Source: Numida meleagris
Taxonomy: Eukaryota; Chordata; Aves; Galliformes; Numididae
Direction of reading: 5' to 3'
Assembly: GCF_002078875.1 (NCBI RefSeq)
Contig: NC_034410.1
Span: forward strand, 39,494,797 to 39,558,796
Length of the DNA: 64,000 bases
In this document: piece after piece, positions 38,701 to 50,700 of the stretch
Position numbering within the stretch: the first letter of the stretch is position 1
Layout: each line of letters opens with the position of its first letter
Notes under the pieces: model-generated
Database searches by the model: none
Seen by the model: only the letters and a program-made list of their open reading frames with translations
What the model was told of the DNA's origin: nothing
Program-made: the position numbers and the translations under genes

Positions 38701-40352
38701 AGTCATTCCTTAACAGAAGATTCATCTGACAAATAGATTCCTGAAGCAACACTTCATCATTACTGCCACACTCAGGTGGCGGAAGTGTTGCTATCAGAAG
38801 CAGGAGTAAGACCCTGTTCTTCCACTGAAACACAAGCAAAACAGTGGATGAAAAGACCTGGAAGAAAATACACTTCAACATGAATGAAGACTGCTACAAG
38901 GGCATCAGCCAACACCTCAATATAGTTAATGCTTTATCGAGCACTGTGACAGCTATATTCACTTCTGTGTTTTTGAGAGAATAAGCTGGACCTCTGTAGC
39001 ATGGAACTCTGAGGCCAACCATAATATTCTATATTTGGTATTTTGGAATTCCTGTTTGTGTGTTATGGAATAAAGTGGAGACAATTTTCCAGTAAGTTAT
39101 TATTGCTCATCAGTTTTATTAGTTATATATGAGGATGCTTCAGACCATAAATCTTTCACTGGTCCAGGCTAACTGTTGCCTCTTCTGGGCTTCTTGCCAG
39201 CATAATTTTTTAGGGAGAAATTATGCAACATGATAAGAAAGAAGTAAATACTCCTCTGTTAGCAGGTCTTTGAAATAGCAGCTGTTTAAGGCTATTTAGC
39301 AATGGCAGATATTAGCAGCATTACTCGGGAATCTGTAAGTGGTGTACCATATGCATGTGTTACCACATACTGTCCTGTATTTGTCTAACACAAAACTCTT
39401 ACTGTCAAACATGTTAATCATATTTATAGTGGTAACTGCAAAGTATTTGGACAGATTCTGGTAACCCATCACCATATAGTATGGATATGGAGTTTGGGTG
39501 AGGAGATGAGAGTCTAGCCTTTAATATGTTGGATTCACCAAGCCCACAACAGTCACCGTGTCCCTTGTTCCAAATACCAGTAGTATGTAAGAATGTGATG
39601 CTAGTATGGGGAGAACAGAGCATATGCAGTTTGCATCCACATGCAAATGCGGAGCATGATGGTGTTGGAAGGCAAGCTGAGGGTCTGCCTCATTAAGATG
39701 TGCTCTAATGTTCACGAGAAATGTAGCTGCAAGTAGTGTGAATTGGTTTACCAGGCTCACGTGCACACTGATTCTTGTTGGGGCTCCAGTGAAAGAAATG
39801 CTTCAATTTATCCTTTCTACATCTTCATATTTATGTCCATCAAAGAAATTAGAAACAGTTGTCCATGTTTCCCTTGCCTCCCAGCTCTCTCTTCCTCGCT
39901 GTGGCTTTGTCCCTAGTTCGCACTGATCCAAACTGTGGGATGGATATAGTGAGCTCTGATCCAGGCCATCCTGAGGACCTTTAAGTCTAGAAACTCCCTT
40001 AATTGGAAAGCTTGGATCCTTCTTTTCTGATGGGTTTAAAATTTGCTTTCTTTTTTTCATCAGTTCTGAGTAGATGAAATGTTAAAATGTCAACACCTTG
40101 ATTTATAAAGAACCTCTTAGGTTATTTTTATTTTTTTTTTAATACTGTTAAACTCATTGATAGGGCTTTAAACTAGGTATGAAGGGGGGTGGGGATGAAA
40201 CCAGGGTCACTAGTAAGAAACCTGTATGTAATGAGCCAGTGCTTGTGGGAGGGGCTTGTGCTAGTGGGGGAAGCAGTGGGGGAAAACTTCAGATTTCTTC
40301 TAGAAGTTTGAGGGAGGGCCCCTCTAGAAAGGTAGTGTGGCAGAAAGCCCAG

Positions 40353-41230
40353 ATGAAGTGCCTTTACACTAATGCACACAGCATGGGAAATAAGCAGGAG
40401 GAACTGGAAATTGTGAAGTGCTTTGAAAATTATGATCTGGTTGCTATCATGGAAATGTGGTGGGATAATCCCACGATTGGAACACTCTGATTGAGGGCTA
40501 TAGGCTCTTCAGAAGGGATAGACAGGGCAGGAAGGAAGGGGGAGTTGCCCTCTATGTTAGGAAGTGGATAGATTGTGAAGAGCAGTGTCTGAGTAACAGC
40601 CATGATCAGCTTGAGAGCTTATGGGTTAAAATCAGGGATCAGTCCAGTAAAGGAGATCTAGTTGTTGGGGTCTGTTACAGGCTACCTGATCAGGGGGAGC
40701 CTGTTGACGAGGCCTTCTTGCTCCAGCTGCAGGAGGTGTCGTGTTTGTGGGCTCTTGTCCTGATGGGGGATTTCAACCACCCAGATGTCTGCTGGGATAG
40801 TGGCACAGTGGGTGGCAGACGATCCAGGAGATTCCTGGAGTCTGTTGAGGATAACTTCCTGGTCCAGGTATTAGACAGACCAACACGAGGTGAAGCCTTA
40901 CACTGGACCTGGTGCTCACCATTGTGGAGGAGAGCATTAGAGGGGTTAAGATTGGAGGCAGCCTGGGCTGTAGTGATCATGCCCTCGTGGAGTTTGCAAT
41001 CTGGAGGAATGCAGGCCTGGCAAAAAAGCAGAGACAGGACCCTGAAATTCAGGAGAGTGAAATTCCAGCTGCTCAAGGAACTGCCGGGTGGGATCCCCTG
41101 GGAAACTGTCCTTAAGGGCATAGGAACAGAGCAGAGCTGGCAGCTCTTTAAGGACACCCTCCTGAGAGCTCAAGAGCTCTCCATTCCCCAGCAAAAGAAA
41201 TCGAGCAGAGAAGGCAGGTGGCATGGCTGA
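40353..41230 (+). pseudogene. CR1 ORF2 endonuclease domain, frameshifted
   Basis: An apurinic-like endonuclease domain of CR1 ORF2. KCLYTNAHSMGNKQEELE starts at about 40356 in one frame and is followed by an altered catalytic block, MEMWWDN, where CR1 copies usually have TETWWD. From about 40496 a second frame runs through GYRLFRRDRQGRKGG, SLWVKIRDQ and MGDFNHPDVCW (from 40763). A third frame, from about 40912, carries IGGSLGCSDHALVEF, including the SDH motif. The domain order is correct, but at least two frameshifts separate these blocks, so no functional protein can be made. The fragment after 41115 corresponds to the linker between endonuclease and RT. Confidence 0.88.
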
Positions 41231-41649
41231 GCAAGGACCCGCAGCTCAAACTGAGGGAAAAGAGAGAAATGTATGTAAAGTGGAAGCAGGGTTGTGTAGC
41301 CTGGATGGAATATAGGGCTGTTGTCCGCATGTGTAGAGATAGGATCAGGAAAGCCAAGGCACAGATTGAGCTGAACTTGGCTAGGGATGTGAAAAATAAC
41401 AGGAAGGGGTTCTACAGGCACATAGGCAGGAGGAGATAGGTCAAGGAGAGTGTTCCCACTCTGATAAATGAGGATGGAGAAGTGTCTTCCTCAGACATGG
41501 AAAAAGCTGAGGTGCTCGATAAGTGCTTTGCCTCGGTTTTCACTGGTGGTCAGGCTCCCCATGTCTGCCAGGACCCTGAACCTCGAGGTGTGGGTGAGAG
41601 GAGCAGATTCCATCCCACTGTAACAGTGGAACAAGTCTGAGACCTCCTC

Positions 41650-43101
41650 ATGAAACTGAATGTATGGAAGTCCATGGGGCCAGATGATATCTATCCTAGG
41701 GTTCTGAGAGAGATGGCTGATGTGGTCACCAAGCCGCTCCCCATCATATTTGAAAAATCATGGCTGTCTGGTGAAGTCCCTGGTGACTGGAGAAAGGGAA
41801 ACATTACTCCCATTTTTAAGAAAGGGAGGCAGGATGACCTGGAGAACTACAGGCTGATGAGCCTCACCTCTGTGCCTGGGAAGATCATGGAGCAGATCCT
41901 CCTAGAAGATATGTCAAGGCACATACATGACAAGGAGGTGATGTGAGACAGCCAGCGTGGCTTCACCAAGGGCAGATCTTGCCTGACCAATCTGGTGGCC
42001 TTCTATGATGGAGTGACCAGCATCGGTGGATGGGAGAAGGGCAATGGATGTCATCTACCTGGACTTCTGCAAAGCCTTTGACAGGGTCCCTCACCACATC
42101 CTTCTCTCCAAATTGGAGAGGTATGGATTTGAGGGATGAACTGTTTGGTGGATTAAGAATTGGTTGTGATTAATGGTTCTATGTCAGGGTGGAGGCCTGT
42201 CATGAGTGGTGTCCCCCAAGGCTCAGTCTTGGGACCGGTGCTTTTCAATGTCTTTATCAGTGACATAGATGATGGCATCGAGTGCACCCTCAGCAAGTTT
42301 GCAGATGACACCAAGCTGAGCGGTGCAGTCGATACACTGAAAGGAAGGGAAGCCATCCAGAGGGACCTGGGCAGGCTGGAGAAGTGGGCCCACGAGAACC
42401 TAATGAGGTTTAACAAGGCCAAATGCAGGGTGCTGCACTTGGGCTGGGGCAATCGCAGGTGTTTATAAAAACTGAGGGAAGAAGTACTTGAGAGCAGCCC
42501 TGCGGAGAGGGACTTGGGGGTCCTGATGGACGAGAAGCTGGATATGAGCCAGCAGTGTGCGCTGGCAGCCTGGAAGGCCAACTGTGTTCTGGGCTGCATT
42601 AAAAGAGGAGTGGGCAGCAGGGAGGGGGAGGTGGTGGTCCCCCTCTACTCGGCTCTTGTGAGGCCTCATCTGGAGTACTGTGTCCAGGCCTGGGGCCCCC
42701 AGCACAAGAAAGATGTGTAGCTCTTGGAATGAGTTCAGAGGAGGGCAACTAAGATGATCAGAGGGCTGGAGCACTTCTCCTATGAGGAAAGGTTGAGGGA
42801 ACTGGGCTTGTTTAGTTTGGAGAAGAGAAGGCTCCGGGGAGACCTCATTGTGGCCTTCCAGTACTTGGAGGGAGCATATAAACAGGAGGAGGAACGATTG
42901 TTCACAAGGGTGGATAGCAATAGGACGAGGGTAAATGGTCTTAAACTGAGACAGGGGAGATGTAGGTTAGATATTAGGAGGAAGTTTTTCACACAGAGAG
43001 TGGTGATGCACTGGAACAGGTTTCCCAGAGAGGTTGTGGATGCCCCGTCCCTGGAGGTATTCAAGGCCAGGCTGGATGTGGCTCTGGGCAGCCTGGTCTA
43101 G
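41650..43101 (+). pseudogene. CR1 ORF2 reverse transcriptase and C-terminal region, decayed
   Basis: A reverse transcriptase remnant. [17 protein letters not shown] and [13 protein letters not shown] open the domain. The palm motif YLDFCKAFD is at 42056-42082, [10 protein letters not shown] at 42208-42237, and the catalytic FADD at 42298-42309. Lesions are clear: stops at 41944 (TGA), 42137 (TGA), 42466 (TAA), 42718 (TAG) and 42730 (TGA). There is a frame change before the YLDF motif and another before 42160, where several residues are also missing after the KNWL stretch. The final open stretch, 42754-43101, encodes the conserved CR1 C-terminus ([23 protein letters not shown], in part, through [11 protein letters not shown]). 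The palm aspartates survive, but the protein cannot be made in one piece. Confidence 0.92.
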
Positions 43102-43849
43102 TGGTTGGCGACCCTGCACTCAGCAGGGGGGTTGAAACTCAATGATCTTTGAGGTCCTCTTCAACCCAGGCCATTCTGTGATTCTATGATTCTATGATAA
43201 TTTTTCCGTTGGGCTTTTGTATACTATTAAGTTGTCTTTACCAGCACCAGGATAGAAAAAGAGAGCAGTAATAAATTTTGAAAAGAGAAAAGAAAGTGAG
43301 TATTTTTTTCCAGAAAATATATTGCAGGAAAAAAAATCGTTTATGATTTTAAAGTTTTATTGGCTGTCCTTTGAGATGAACTGTATACTTTTCTGTTCCC
43401 AAATAATACAATATAATGAGAATGTTTAAGACATAAGAAAAAAAAGCAATTTAATTAGATAACAGTTGATGATTTTCTAAGCTATTTTATTTTTTGGTCA
43501 AAATTAATAATGGTTGTGCTCACCCAAAATTTGATCATTTGACATTTTAAGCCTGCAGAAACAACCATTTTTATTTTTCTTTGTATGAACTGAATTCATT
43601 TATAAAAACCTAATGTCTTAGCCATTAGTCTTCTAAATCTTTTGCATGGAAGCTAGTACATATTTTATTAAAACAATGGCATTTTCAGTAAGTAAAGCAT
43701 TTGCCCTAGCATCTGCTTAAAAGCATAATGAGAAAAATACATACATTTCATAATGACACAAGCGTTTTTTGGGGTTATTTTTGCTATGTCAGGTACAGTA
43801 ATGCCTGTGCTTTCAGATCAGAAATGATTTTTGGCCTCTGGAAACTCAG

Positions 43850-44330
43850 GCAATCTTCTCGTAGACTGGTGAGCAGCTGCCGGGCTAACATGGCTATTCC
43901 ATGAGTGCTGCCAGCCCGCTGCCTGCCCCTCACCAATCCTCTTGCCCTTGCAGCTCAGTTGTCTGCATGGGAGCCAGCCAAGTGCAGACACTTCCCTGAC
44001 CTGACCGAGCAACCATCTGGAAGGGGGCAGATGCTGTTATCCAAAAGTACTTTGGTAGATGGCTCCAGGGGTGTTAGAAGCTCCCACCAGGAGTGCAGGC
44101 CCTGCCACGCAGTTAGTGAAGCACCTGTCCTTGAAGTGAATGCTTCTGTCTCTTGTCTCAGGCAGTGCATGGTCTGCATGACAAGTGGAGAGGAATAGAG
44201 TGCCTCAGGGTGAGAGGGTGCCCTGGCCATTTTTAAGCTGTTTCTTAACAGAAATGGAGCACCTTGAGGAGTAGAGGCCCCCTCCTCTCTCTTCCCACCC
44301 AGCTCCAATTGCCATCTTTGAGCCTGAGAT
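43850..44330. other. GC-richer intronic patch downstream of CR1
   Basis: About 480 bases of GC-richer sequence starting 650 bases after the CR1 end and about 800 bases before the 47-nt exon. Overlapping open frames of about 97-117 codons on opposite strands (43905-44198 plus, 43955-44308 minus) reflect low stop density. I do not recognise a repeat family or protein. Confidence 0.4.
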
Positions 44331-45128
44331 GGGTTGGGAAATTAGGGCTCCAGCTCTGCTCAGTCCCCATGTTTCCTGCCATTCCTGTGCGTATGTTTGC
44401 TAATGGTGGTGATGGTGACAGTGGTTAACTGGATGCTGTTTTGACATCTCCAGATCTTTTTGCACAGGTCACTACCTGCTTGGTGGTGAATGGCAGTTGA
44501 AAGGCCCTGTGTAGGCCATAAACAAATTATTTGCCTGTCTAGACCACTAAAGTACTTTAAAAGCCCTGTGTAAAAGCTCAGGCACTTTCTTGTTTTGGTT
44601 GGTCTTTTGTGCTTCACAGCCCACTCGTTGTCTCTTGTCTCATGGTGATGAATCAGTTGTAAGCAGGACTGATCACCCAGGGAAATGGCAGAGGCCTCGA
44701 GCCAGGCAAGGTATGGCCTTGGTAGCAATAATGAGATTCCTGCCTGAGAAGTTCTTGTGAAGTTGGCTTTAGGGTATTTACAAACTACCTGTCAGACCTG
44801 GAAGAACAAGATTTGGCACTGTCATGTTATACTGTAAATGCATTGATCCCAGTGGAGACATTGACTGATACTGGGGCAACAAAAATACAATTTGGCCTAA
44901 ACATTATGGGCAGGTGTCACCAAGCAGATCTGTTTCTCAGGGACCTGTCAGGCTAAGGAGGAAGCCAAAGTGTCCGTGCTTCTTTGGACCATCTGAGCTT
45001 CCCTGGAAAATTTTTATTTTGAAGTTGCATTCAGTTTTTATTCGCATTGGCACAGAGTATGTTTAATATCTTTTTTTTTTTCCTGCAATAATAGTAAAAA
45101 TCTGTTTTTCTTCCCTAACTATGTGCAG

Positions 45129-45175
45129 GCTGGCATGGCTTTGACTTATGATCCAACAGCTGCTATACAGAACGG
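45129..45175 (+). CDS. RBMS3: RBMS3 short internal exon (47 nt)
   Basis: A 47-nt exon encoding AGMALTYDPTAAIQN plus the first two bases of a Gly codon. This segment directly follows REGE in RBMS3 and belongs to the low-complexity tail after RRM2. The acceptor is GTGCAG, ending at 45128. It is preceded by a strong pyrimidine tract (TTTTTCTTCC) and a good branch-point candidate, CCCTAAC, about 10 bases before the AG. The donor is GTAAGA at 45176. The exon begins in phase 0 and ends in phase 2. Its length is not a multiple of three, so skipping it alone would shift the reading frame. A TGCATG element lies 9 nt into the downstream intron (separate entry), which suggests regulated inclusion. It is separated from the previous exon by 12,830 bases of intron that contain a 3-kb CR1. 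Identity is clear from both the peptide and the phases. Confidence 0.93.
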
Positions 45176-45183
45176 GTAAGAAA

Positions 45184-45189
45184 TGCATG
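45184..45189 (+). promoter_or_regulatory. RBFOX-type TGCATG intronic splicing element
   Basis: The hexamer TGCATG lies in the intron 9-14 bases after the end of the 47-nt exon, almost overlapping the donor. RBFOX proteins bind (U)GCAUG, and downstream proximal copies generally promote inclusion of the upstream exon, especially short exons in muscle and brain. The position fits that rule. Whether the site is used is inference; one hexamer can occur by chance every few kilobases. Confidence 0.5.
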
Positions 45190-46107
45190 TTTTCTTATGC
45201 CTTTTTAAAAATTATTTTGAATACCATATTTTGTTTTCTCTTTTTGTGGTGAAACTCATTCAGAAGCAAATTTACTCAGTCATATTTTGTCTGAAGTATG
45301 TGATGCTATACTGTCAAGTTCTTCTTTTAGTTTCCCTTTTGTTTTTATGCCCTTTTGTTTGTAATATCCATTTGAATGGGAAGTTGTTTTTCCTAATAGT
45401 TTCCATCTCTATTTGGCAAATGCTAGTGGTTGTTTTTTTAATCTCTCTCTGTCATGAAATGAAAACCAGTAAAGTTTCCCTTTACTGACTTTGCTTTTGT
45501 TAAAATGATCATTGAAGATTCCAGCATATTTTGGATATTAGAGCTGTTACTTAATCTGGGTCCTCTCTGCTGCCTGGATGGCTTCCATGGCATTGTCTGC
45601 ACAGAAATGCCAAACAGTGCAAAAGCCTTATATTTGTGTGCAAGCAGATGGGATTCGGGAGTAGAATGCAAAACAACATTCTTTTTCATTCCCAACTACG
45701 GCCTGCTGAAGAACTGAAACTTTTCTCAAATTTGCAAAGAAGTTACATCAGCATATTATTTATGTGCATGATTACATTTCCAATTATTTCATGAAGTAGA
45801 AAAACAGATCCTTGAGATCCAGCTACCCTTTCAGATAGATTAACAGTAGTTTGAAGAGAAGCAGCAGACTCAGCCCTGAACTCTTTGACAGTCACTCTTT
45901 GATCAGAGTGATGTTTGATATGATTATTCTATGCATACTCCCATCTGCACTTTCCAGCAGAAGGATTGAATGTATTGATATTGAGCAGAATGGGTTTATT
46001 TGTTAAATGCTGTTTAGAGCACTTTTAGTTGAAGCATTTAAAAGACCCTAACAGTGAGAGTAGCTTTAAAAAAATCAACAGTAATAGTTTACATATTTTA
46101 CTTGCCC

Positions 46108-46189
46108 TTCACAAGCAGTATCTTGTGAAGAATATCATGCAGTATCTTGTGAAGAATATCATGTTCACTGCTTGTGAACATGATATTCT
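46108..46189. repeat. Tandem 24-bp duplication nested in inverted repeats
   Basis: A 24-bp unit, CAGTATCTTGTGAAGAATATCATG, seen at 46116-46139, is repeated exactly at 46140-46163. The end of the second copy forms a perfect 16-bp stem (46153-46168 with 46174-46189) around a 5-nt loop, TGCTT. A second inverted pair overlaps it: TTCACAAGCAGT at 46108-46119 is the exact reverse complement of 46167-46178. The whole array spans 82 bp. Confidence 0.93.
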
Positions 46190-47717
46190 CATGTTGTGGA
46201 TGAAGCAGCCAAGACAGAGCAGCTCAGAAAAAATATACTTTTTTTGACACAGCTGTGATTTCATAATCCTCTGGTTTTCCTTCTATGTTCTGACCCCCCT
46301 AAACAAGTCTTTCGACTCTATCGTCATACTTTTCAGCTGGTAACATATTGTAGGCTATAAATAAAACCATCACCAGTTCATAATCCACCAGTGTTTCATC
46401 CAGACAAATGGCTTTTATTTCAAAGGATTTCTTGTATGTTGGTTGCATTAAATATTTGGAAACTGTAATTTGAATGATCCTTTGAGATTAATATCATTTT
46501 ACTTGAAGAATATATTTTTTTAATTATGGAACTTATTTTAGATTCATACATGCTCAGATGTTAAAGATGCTTAGGAGGTTTGGTCACTCAGTTGTTTGAA
46601 CACATTGCCAGTGATCATTTGAAAAAGAAATAGTAACCAATGGAGGGTTTTCGCTCATAGGTTTTTAAACATTCTTTTATTTGTAAAGCTTGAAAAACTG
46701 CAGCATTGCATACTGCTGTAAGAGTGACAGTTACTGCTTTGACATGTCTTGTCTTTCTAGAGCATCAAAATATTTTCTATTTCATCAGGACAAAATCTTA
46801 TTCAAATGTTCTTCTATTGAGATTTTATCTGACCGCATGCACTATCAGGAGGAGAACCTCTTTCTGTATGGGAAACATTGATTTGTCTGCCAAAAGTAAC
46901 ATAGCTGTTATTCTGTCCTCTGGTTGCATCTTTAAAATGCAGTCTCCTGAGGATCACCAGGACTCTTTGTTTATTTAGTTACTTTTTAACTGTCCAGACA
47001 TCCACTTAACAGTCACTATATATCCTGTAGTTACAATTTTTTACTATTTTTCGTAAGCTCTTTACTTGCAAGTCCATGGGTTTTATTTTAGCTAAGCCTG
47101 AGAGGAACTTGGTGCATTGCTTGTAAAATGTGCAAATGCAATTTGTTGCTCTCAACATGGCAGATGGGATCATAACAGGTGTATGGCCATGGTAAAAGAG
47201 AATTAATTTAAAGGCTCTTTAAACTATAAACTATGGAGTGAAACAGGTCAACTTAAATATCCAGTGTAGGTATGTTAGGCAAGCACATTGCTCTTCACAA
47301 TGAGGAAGTTCTGGAACTGAACACAAAGGTGATGCTTGCAACCTGCTTATGTTGATAGCTTGCCCATACTGTGTGGGTAAAATGCTGCATAATGCTCTGC
47401 AGTAAAGTGGATAGAGTAGATCAGTTTTGCTTGGAGGAATCTGTAAAACAAAGACAACCTCCATGTAACAGGCCTAATCAGTGTAAGCTGGTTAAGTGGG
47501 TGTTGTCCCTGCATGCAGCTCAGGATTGGTTGGTAGGCTGTGATAAACACGAGTCGCTCAGTCCTTCAGTTGCCCACCAGCACCAAGTGGACTAAGGCTA
47601 GGGGTGAGAACCATTGAGACATGTGAGCCAAGGTGAAGATTTTGACTATGTATGAGTTACTAATGAAACTCAAGTGAAAGTGACTCCATTTATTAGAATC
47701 CTGTATAAGATTGGTAG

Positions 47718-47743
47718 ATGCATTTCATGCATTTTGATGCATG
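47718..47743. promoter_or_regulatory. Cluster of three ATGCAT palindromes
   Basis: ATGCAT occurs at 47718-47723, 47727-47732 and 47737-47742, spaced 9 and 10 bases apart, about one helical turn. The last extends to TGCATG. ATGCAT is a palindromic half-site-like motif recognised by POU-class factors, and at RNA level TGCATG is an RBFOX site. A regulatory role is only inferred from the spacing. Confidence 0.3.
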
Positions 47744-50700
47744 TAAGTTGCTAAGTCCATGCAGGATATATAGTGAATGGCCGTCTGTTAGTGAAATGTG
47801 CCACTGCATGTGTCATGAAGTGGTATTTCGAATTTCCAGCTCTTTAAGAGATTTGGATTATACTGGTTTGTTTGGGGGCATAACCAAGCCTCAGGGAAGA
47901 ATTTGGATTCTTAAATGCTCTCCAGATGAACAGGCGGGTCCTTGTTGCTCTCAGAGTAGTACTATCACTTTTATTATAGTAAAACTGCTTATTTGCCTAG
48001 AAAATCTATGGCAGAAATAAAACAAAAGAAAGAGATGGAGGCATTCACTAAAAATAGCAAAGGCTTTTTCCCCACAAAGGAATAGATTTTTTTTTTTTTG
48101 AGTCTATTGAGTTGTAAGGCATGACTCCCTATTTCATTATATTGTTTTTATGCCCATGTAACTCTGTTTAAGCATCCAGTGGAGTTGTTTCAGCATAAAA
48201 CTGGTGTAATGGAGTGGAGAATCCAGCCCAACGTATACCATAACATTGCAGTATGTGTTACTGAAGATGTGGTAGTCATACACTTCAGTAGATAAGCTCT
48301 TTACCCCTGCCAATTCCTCCATGTCTTTTTTTCTTTTATAATCAGCCTTTTCTGAATTGCATTTACAAAAGAAGTCAGGCCGTATTTTGGGGAGCAGAGT
48401 GCCTGTTCTGTATGCTACTGATTTTCCAATTTGTGATATTAATATTGTTTTAGTGGTTTAATGCACTCATACACAGAATAAAGTAGAGCTCTTGTACTTG
48501 CACTGTAAAGATGTTCATTTAAAATGTTGCTGAGGCTTGAGTTCTCCTGGCTATTTGACTAAGATCGCAATGTACTGTATCAGTTTAATATCTGATATCT
48601 GGGGGACTATACTGTGCATTTGCAGGCCAATGGGCTCAATATTCAGATAGGTCTTTTTCATCTCAAACATCTGACTCTGTGGCTTATTGCAACAGAAAAT
48701 TGCTGCTCTGATAACGCTTGGTAATACTCTTACATTATGTGAGCCCCAGGATACTATTTATGAATGTAACTTTTTCAGTACTGCCTGCAGGCACGAGGCA
48801 TGAGCAAATGGTGTTTATTGCAGTGCAAATAGGGTCTTGCTCTTGTACAGATTCTGTGTGGAAGCTTGCACATTCTCCCATAGGATGGGAACCATATGGA
48901 TTTTTTTTTTTCAATTTTTTGGCAGGGAAATAGCGACCAGACGCTCCAGATAATGTAGTCCCCAAATGCAGAGGGAGGTTTGATGTAGGAGTGGAATGTG
49001 TACTTTTTCTGTTAAGCAGCAGACAGTGTTCGTAAAGGCTTGCCTATGTGTGCTGATGATGTACTAGGGAATGTGGTTCTTTTAACATCTCATAAAAATA
49101 TTTTCTTTTGAGTCCTCTATAAACCCTTCCTCACGAACATTCAGGAAATCTTTTTGTCTCCTAGTGAACAGTTTTTCTTATTCTTACAGAATCCAGGCAT
49201 GCTTAAAAGGACTGTTTTGAATGCAAGGACAGTGTCTGTTTTGCTTCTTCCCTCCTACCTGCCTCTCTGTGCTTCTGCTTCTAGCAGTACAATTGCAAAC
49301 AAGGAGCAGGGATGCTGGCTCACACCTGCAAAAGAAAAAACAAGACCTGCATGGGCCAGTGTAAGGATGCAAGCTGCAATTGTACAAAATGCAGCTGAAC
49401 CTTCTGGAGAATTCTCCTTGGAGCTCCCACATCAGCTACCACAAGGCTTACAGCTCTCAAAATACAGTACCAGATACAGATACTATACATTTCAGTGCAA
49501 GCAGACATGGGACCATAATTGAACTGTGTATCTAAAATGGGTCACAGCTAGTATAATTCATCTCTCTTTTCACTCCTCTTTCTAATGTGTATGTTTCAAT
49601 GATGGAGAATCCTACATCCCTTTGGACTTCCTTACAGCATCCTTCTTCCACCTCATGTCACTTCTCCCTGGGCTTGAAGGAATGTCGATGCATCCAAAGG
49701 CCTAGAAGTATAAAAATCGAATATGGTAAGGTCAGCAGCTGTGGATCTTCTTGAGGTGCTTGAGGTGTTCATATCAGAGCAGCCCACTCTTGCGTTTTTG
49801 ATCCTCTTGTGTTTTTTTTTTTTTTGTGGTCCACAGTATGTTACTTGTGCCAACTACATACCAGGACATTAGCCCGTTTGTTTATAAATGTAATACGGGA
49901 AGATGCCTTCACATCCCATGGGTGAGAGCGTGGTGAGCCCTTCTTGTGAGCAAGAGCCACTTGGGGATGTGTGTGTAGCTGCAGTGCTGTGGCAGGTTGA
50001 GCATCTAGAAGCTGGGGTTGTTCCTCTTGAGCCTATCCTCATCATACCACTGTACTTTACATGTGGCAGAGACAGCTTCAGAATATATTTGTTCAGTTCT
50101 TGCTCTGTTGAATTCCCTCAGGCAATATACAAACGCTTTTTTTACAACCCTTCCGGCACCAATAATGCTGTGGCAGGAAGGAAAACCTTTGACTCCAGGT
50201 GCAGAGAATTCATAATCACAAAATGTCTGACCTACAGCCTCTCAGTGACTGAGATTGTTAAACTTGATTTATTATTATTTAAGCTGAAATATATGAATTA
50301 GATTTTCTCATGTTGTCATTTTCTGTGTCAAATTTCTTTCTCTTCTTTAACACTCTGGTGCATGCATTTCCACAATATAACTGAGTGTCCTGATAGTATG
50401 TTGTATTTGATGCCTATTTGAAAGCATTCCAAAGTGCGTCAGATAAATGGTATTGGCAAGGGTACTGGAAGGGTTGTATTTTTCACATTACCAGAGTGTA
50501 TATTCGCGAAACTTACGTAGTATTCAGATAACTGCATCTCTAAGCTGAAAATGAAATGGTTAGCTGTCTGTCAAGTTCTTGGCTTGGCGCACATTTTCTA
50601 TAAATTTGATAGTATTTACTTGGATCTATTGGAGAGTTTATTCCAAAGAGCCAGTGTTACTTCCAAATGGAAAAATTTTGTCCTGTGCACTCTCCTTTGT

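Larger units (their letters stand above)
40158..43200 (+). mobile_element. CR1 LINE, near-complete ORF2 and 3' end, sense orientation in intron
   Basis: A 3-kb CR1 copy inserted in the same direction as RBMS3. It begins near GGGCTTTAAACTAGGT at 40163-40178, a CR1 5'-leader type sequence. It ends with CATTCTGTG followed by repeated ATTCTATG units and ATAA at about 43172-43200, the hallmark CR1 3' terminus. In between lie endonuclease, reverse transcriptase and the C-terminal ORF2 region, all in the plus direction but spread over several frames. ORF1 is not recognisable, so the copy is 5'-truncated or starts at an internal leader. No convincing target-site duplication was seen, which is usual for CR1. 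Confidence 0.95.
32299..45128 (+). other. RBMS3: RBMS3 intron (12.8 kb)
   Basis: Bounded by the GTAAGT donor at 32299 and the GTGCAG acceptor ending at 45128. It contains the interrupted (CCCTT)n tract, overlapping palindromes, a T46 run and a near-complete CR1 ORF2 copy in the sense direction. A GC-richer patch follows at about 43850-44330. There is no other coding exon that I can recognise. The acceptor side has the clearest splice signals in the window: a T-rich tract and a CCCTAAC branch candidate. Confidence 0.9.

Noticed and set aside
40690..41157. 155-codon minus-strand frame
   Set aside because: It is antisense to the CR1 endonuclease region with no domain of its own, so it is a shadow frame.
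40718..41230. 170-codon open frame as a possible host gene
   Set aside because: It contains MGDFNHPDVCW and neighbouring blocks of the CR1 endonuclease, then runs out of frame. It is transposon remnant.
42754..43101. 115-codon open frame as a host protein
   Set aside because: It is the conserved C-terminus of CR1 ORF2 and leads directly into the CR1 3' tail.
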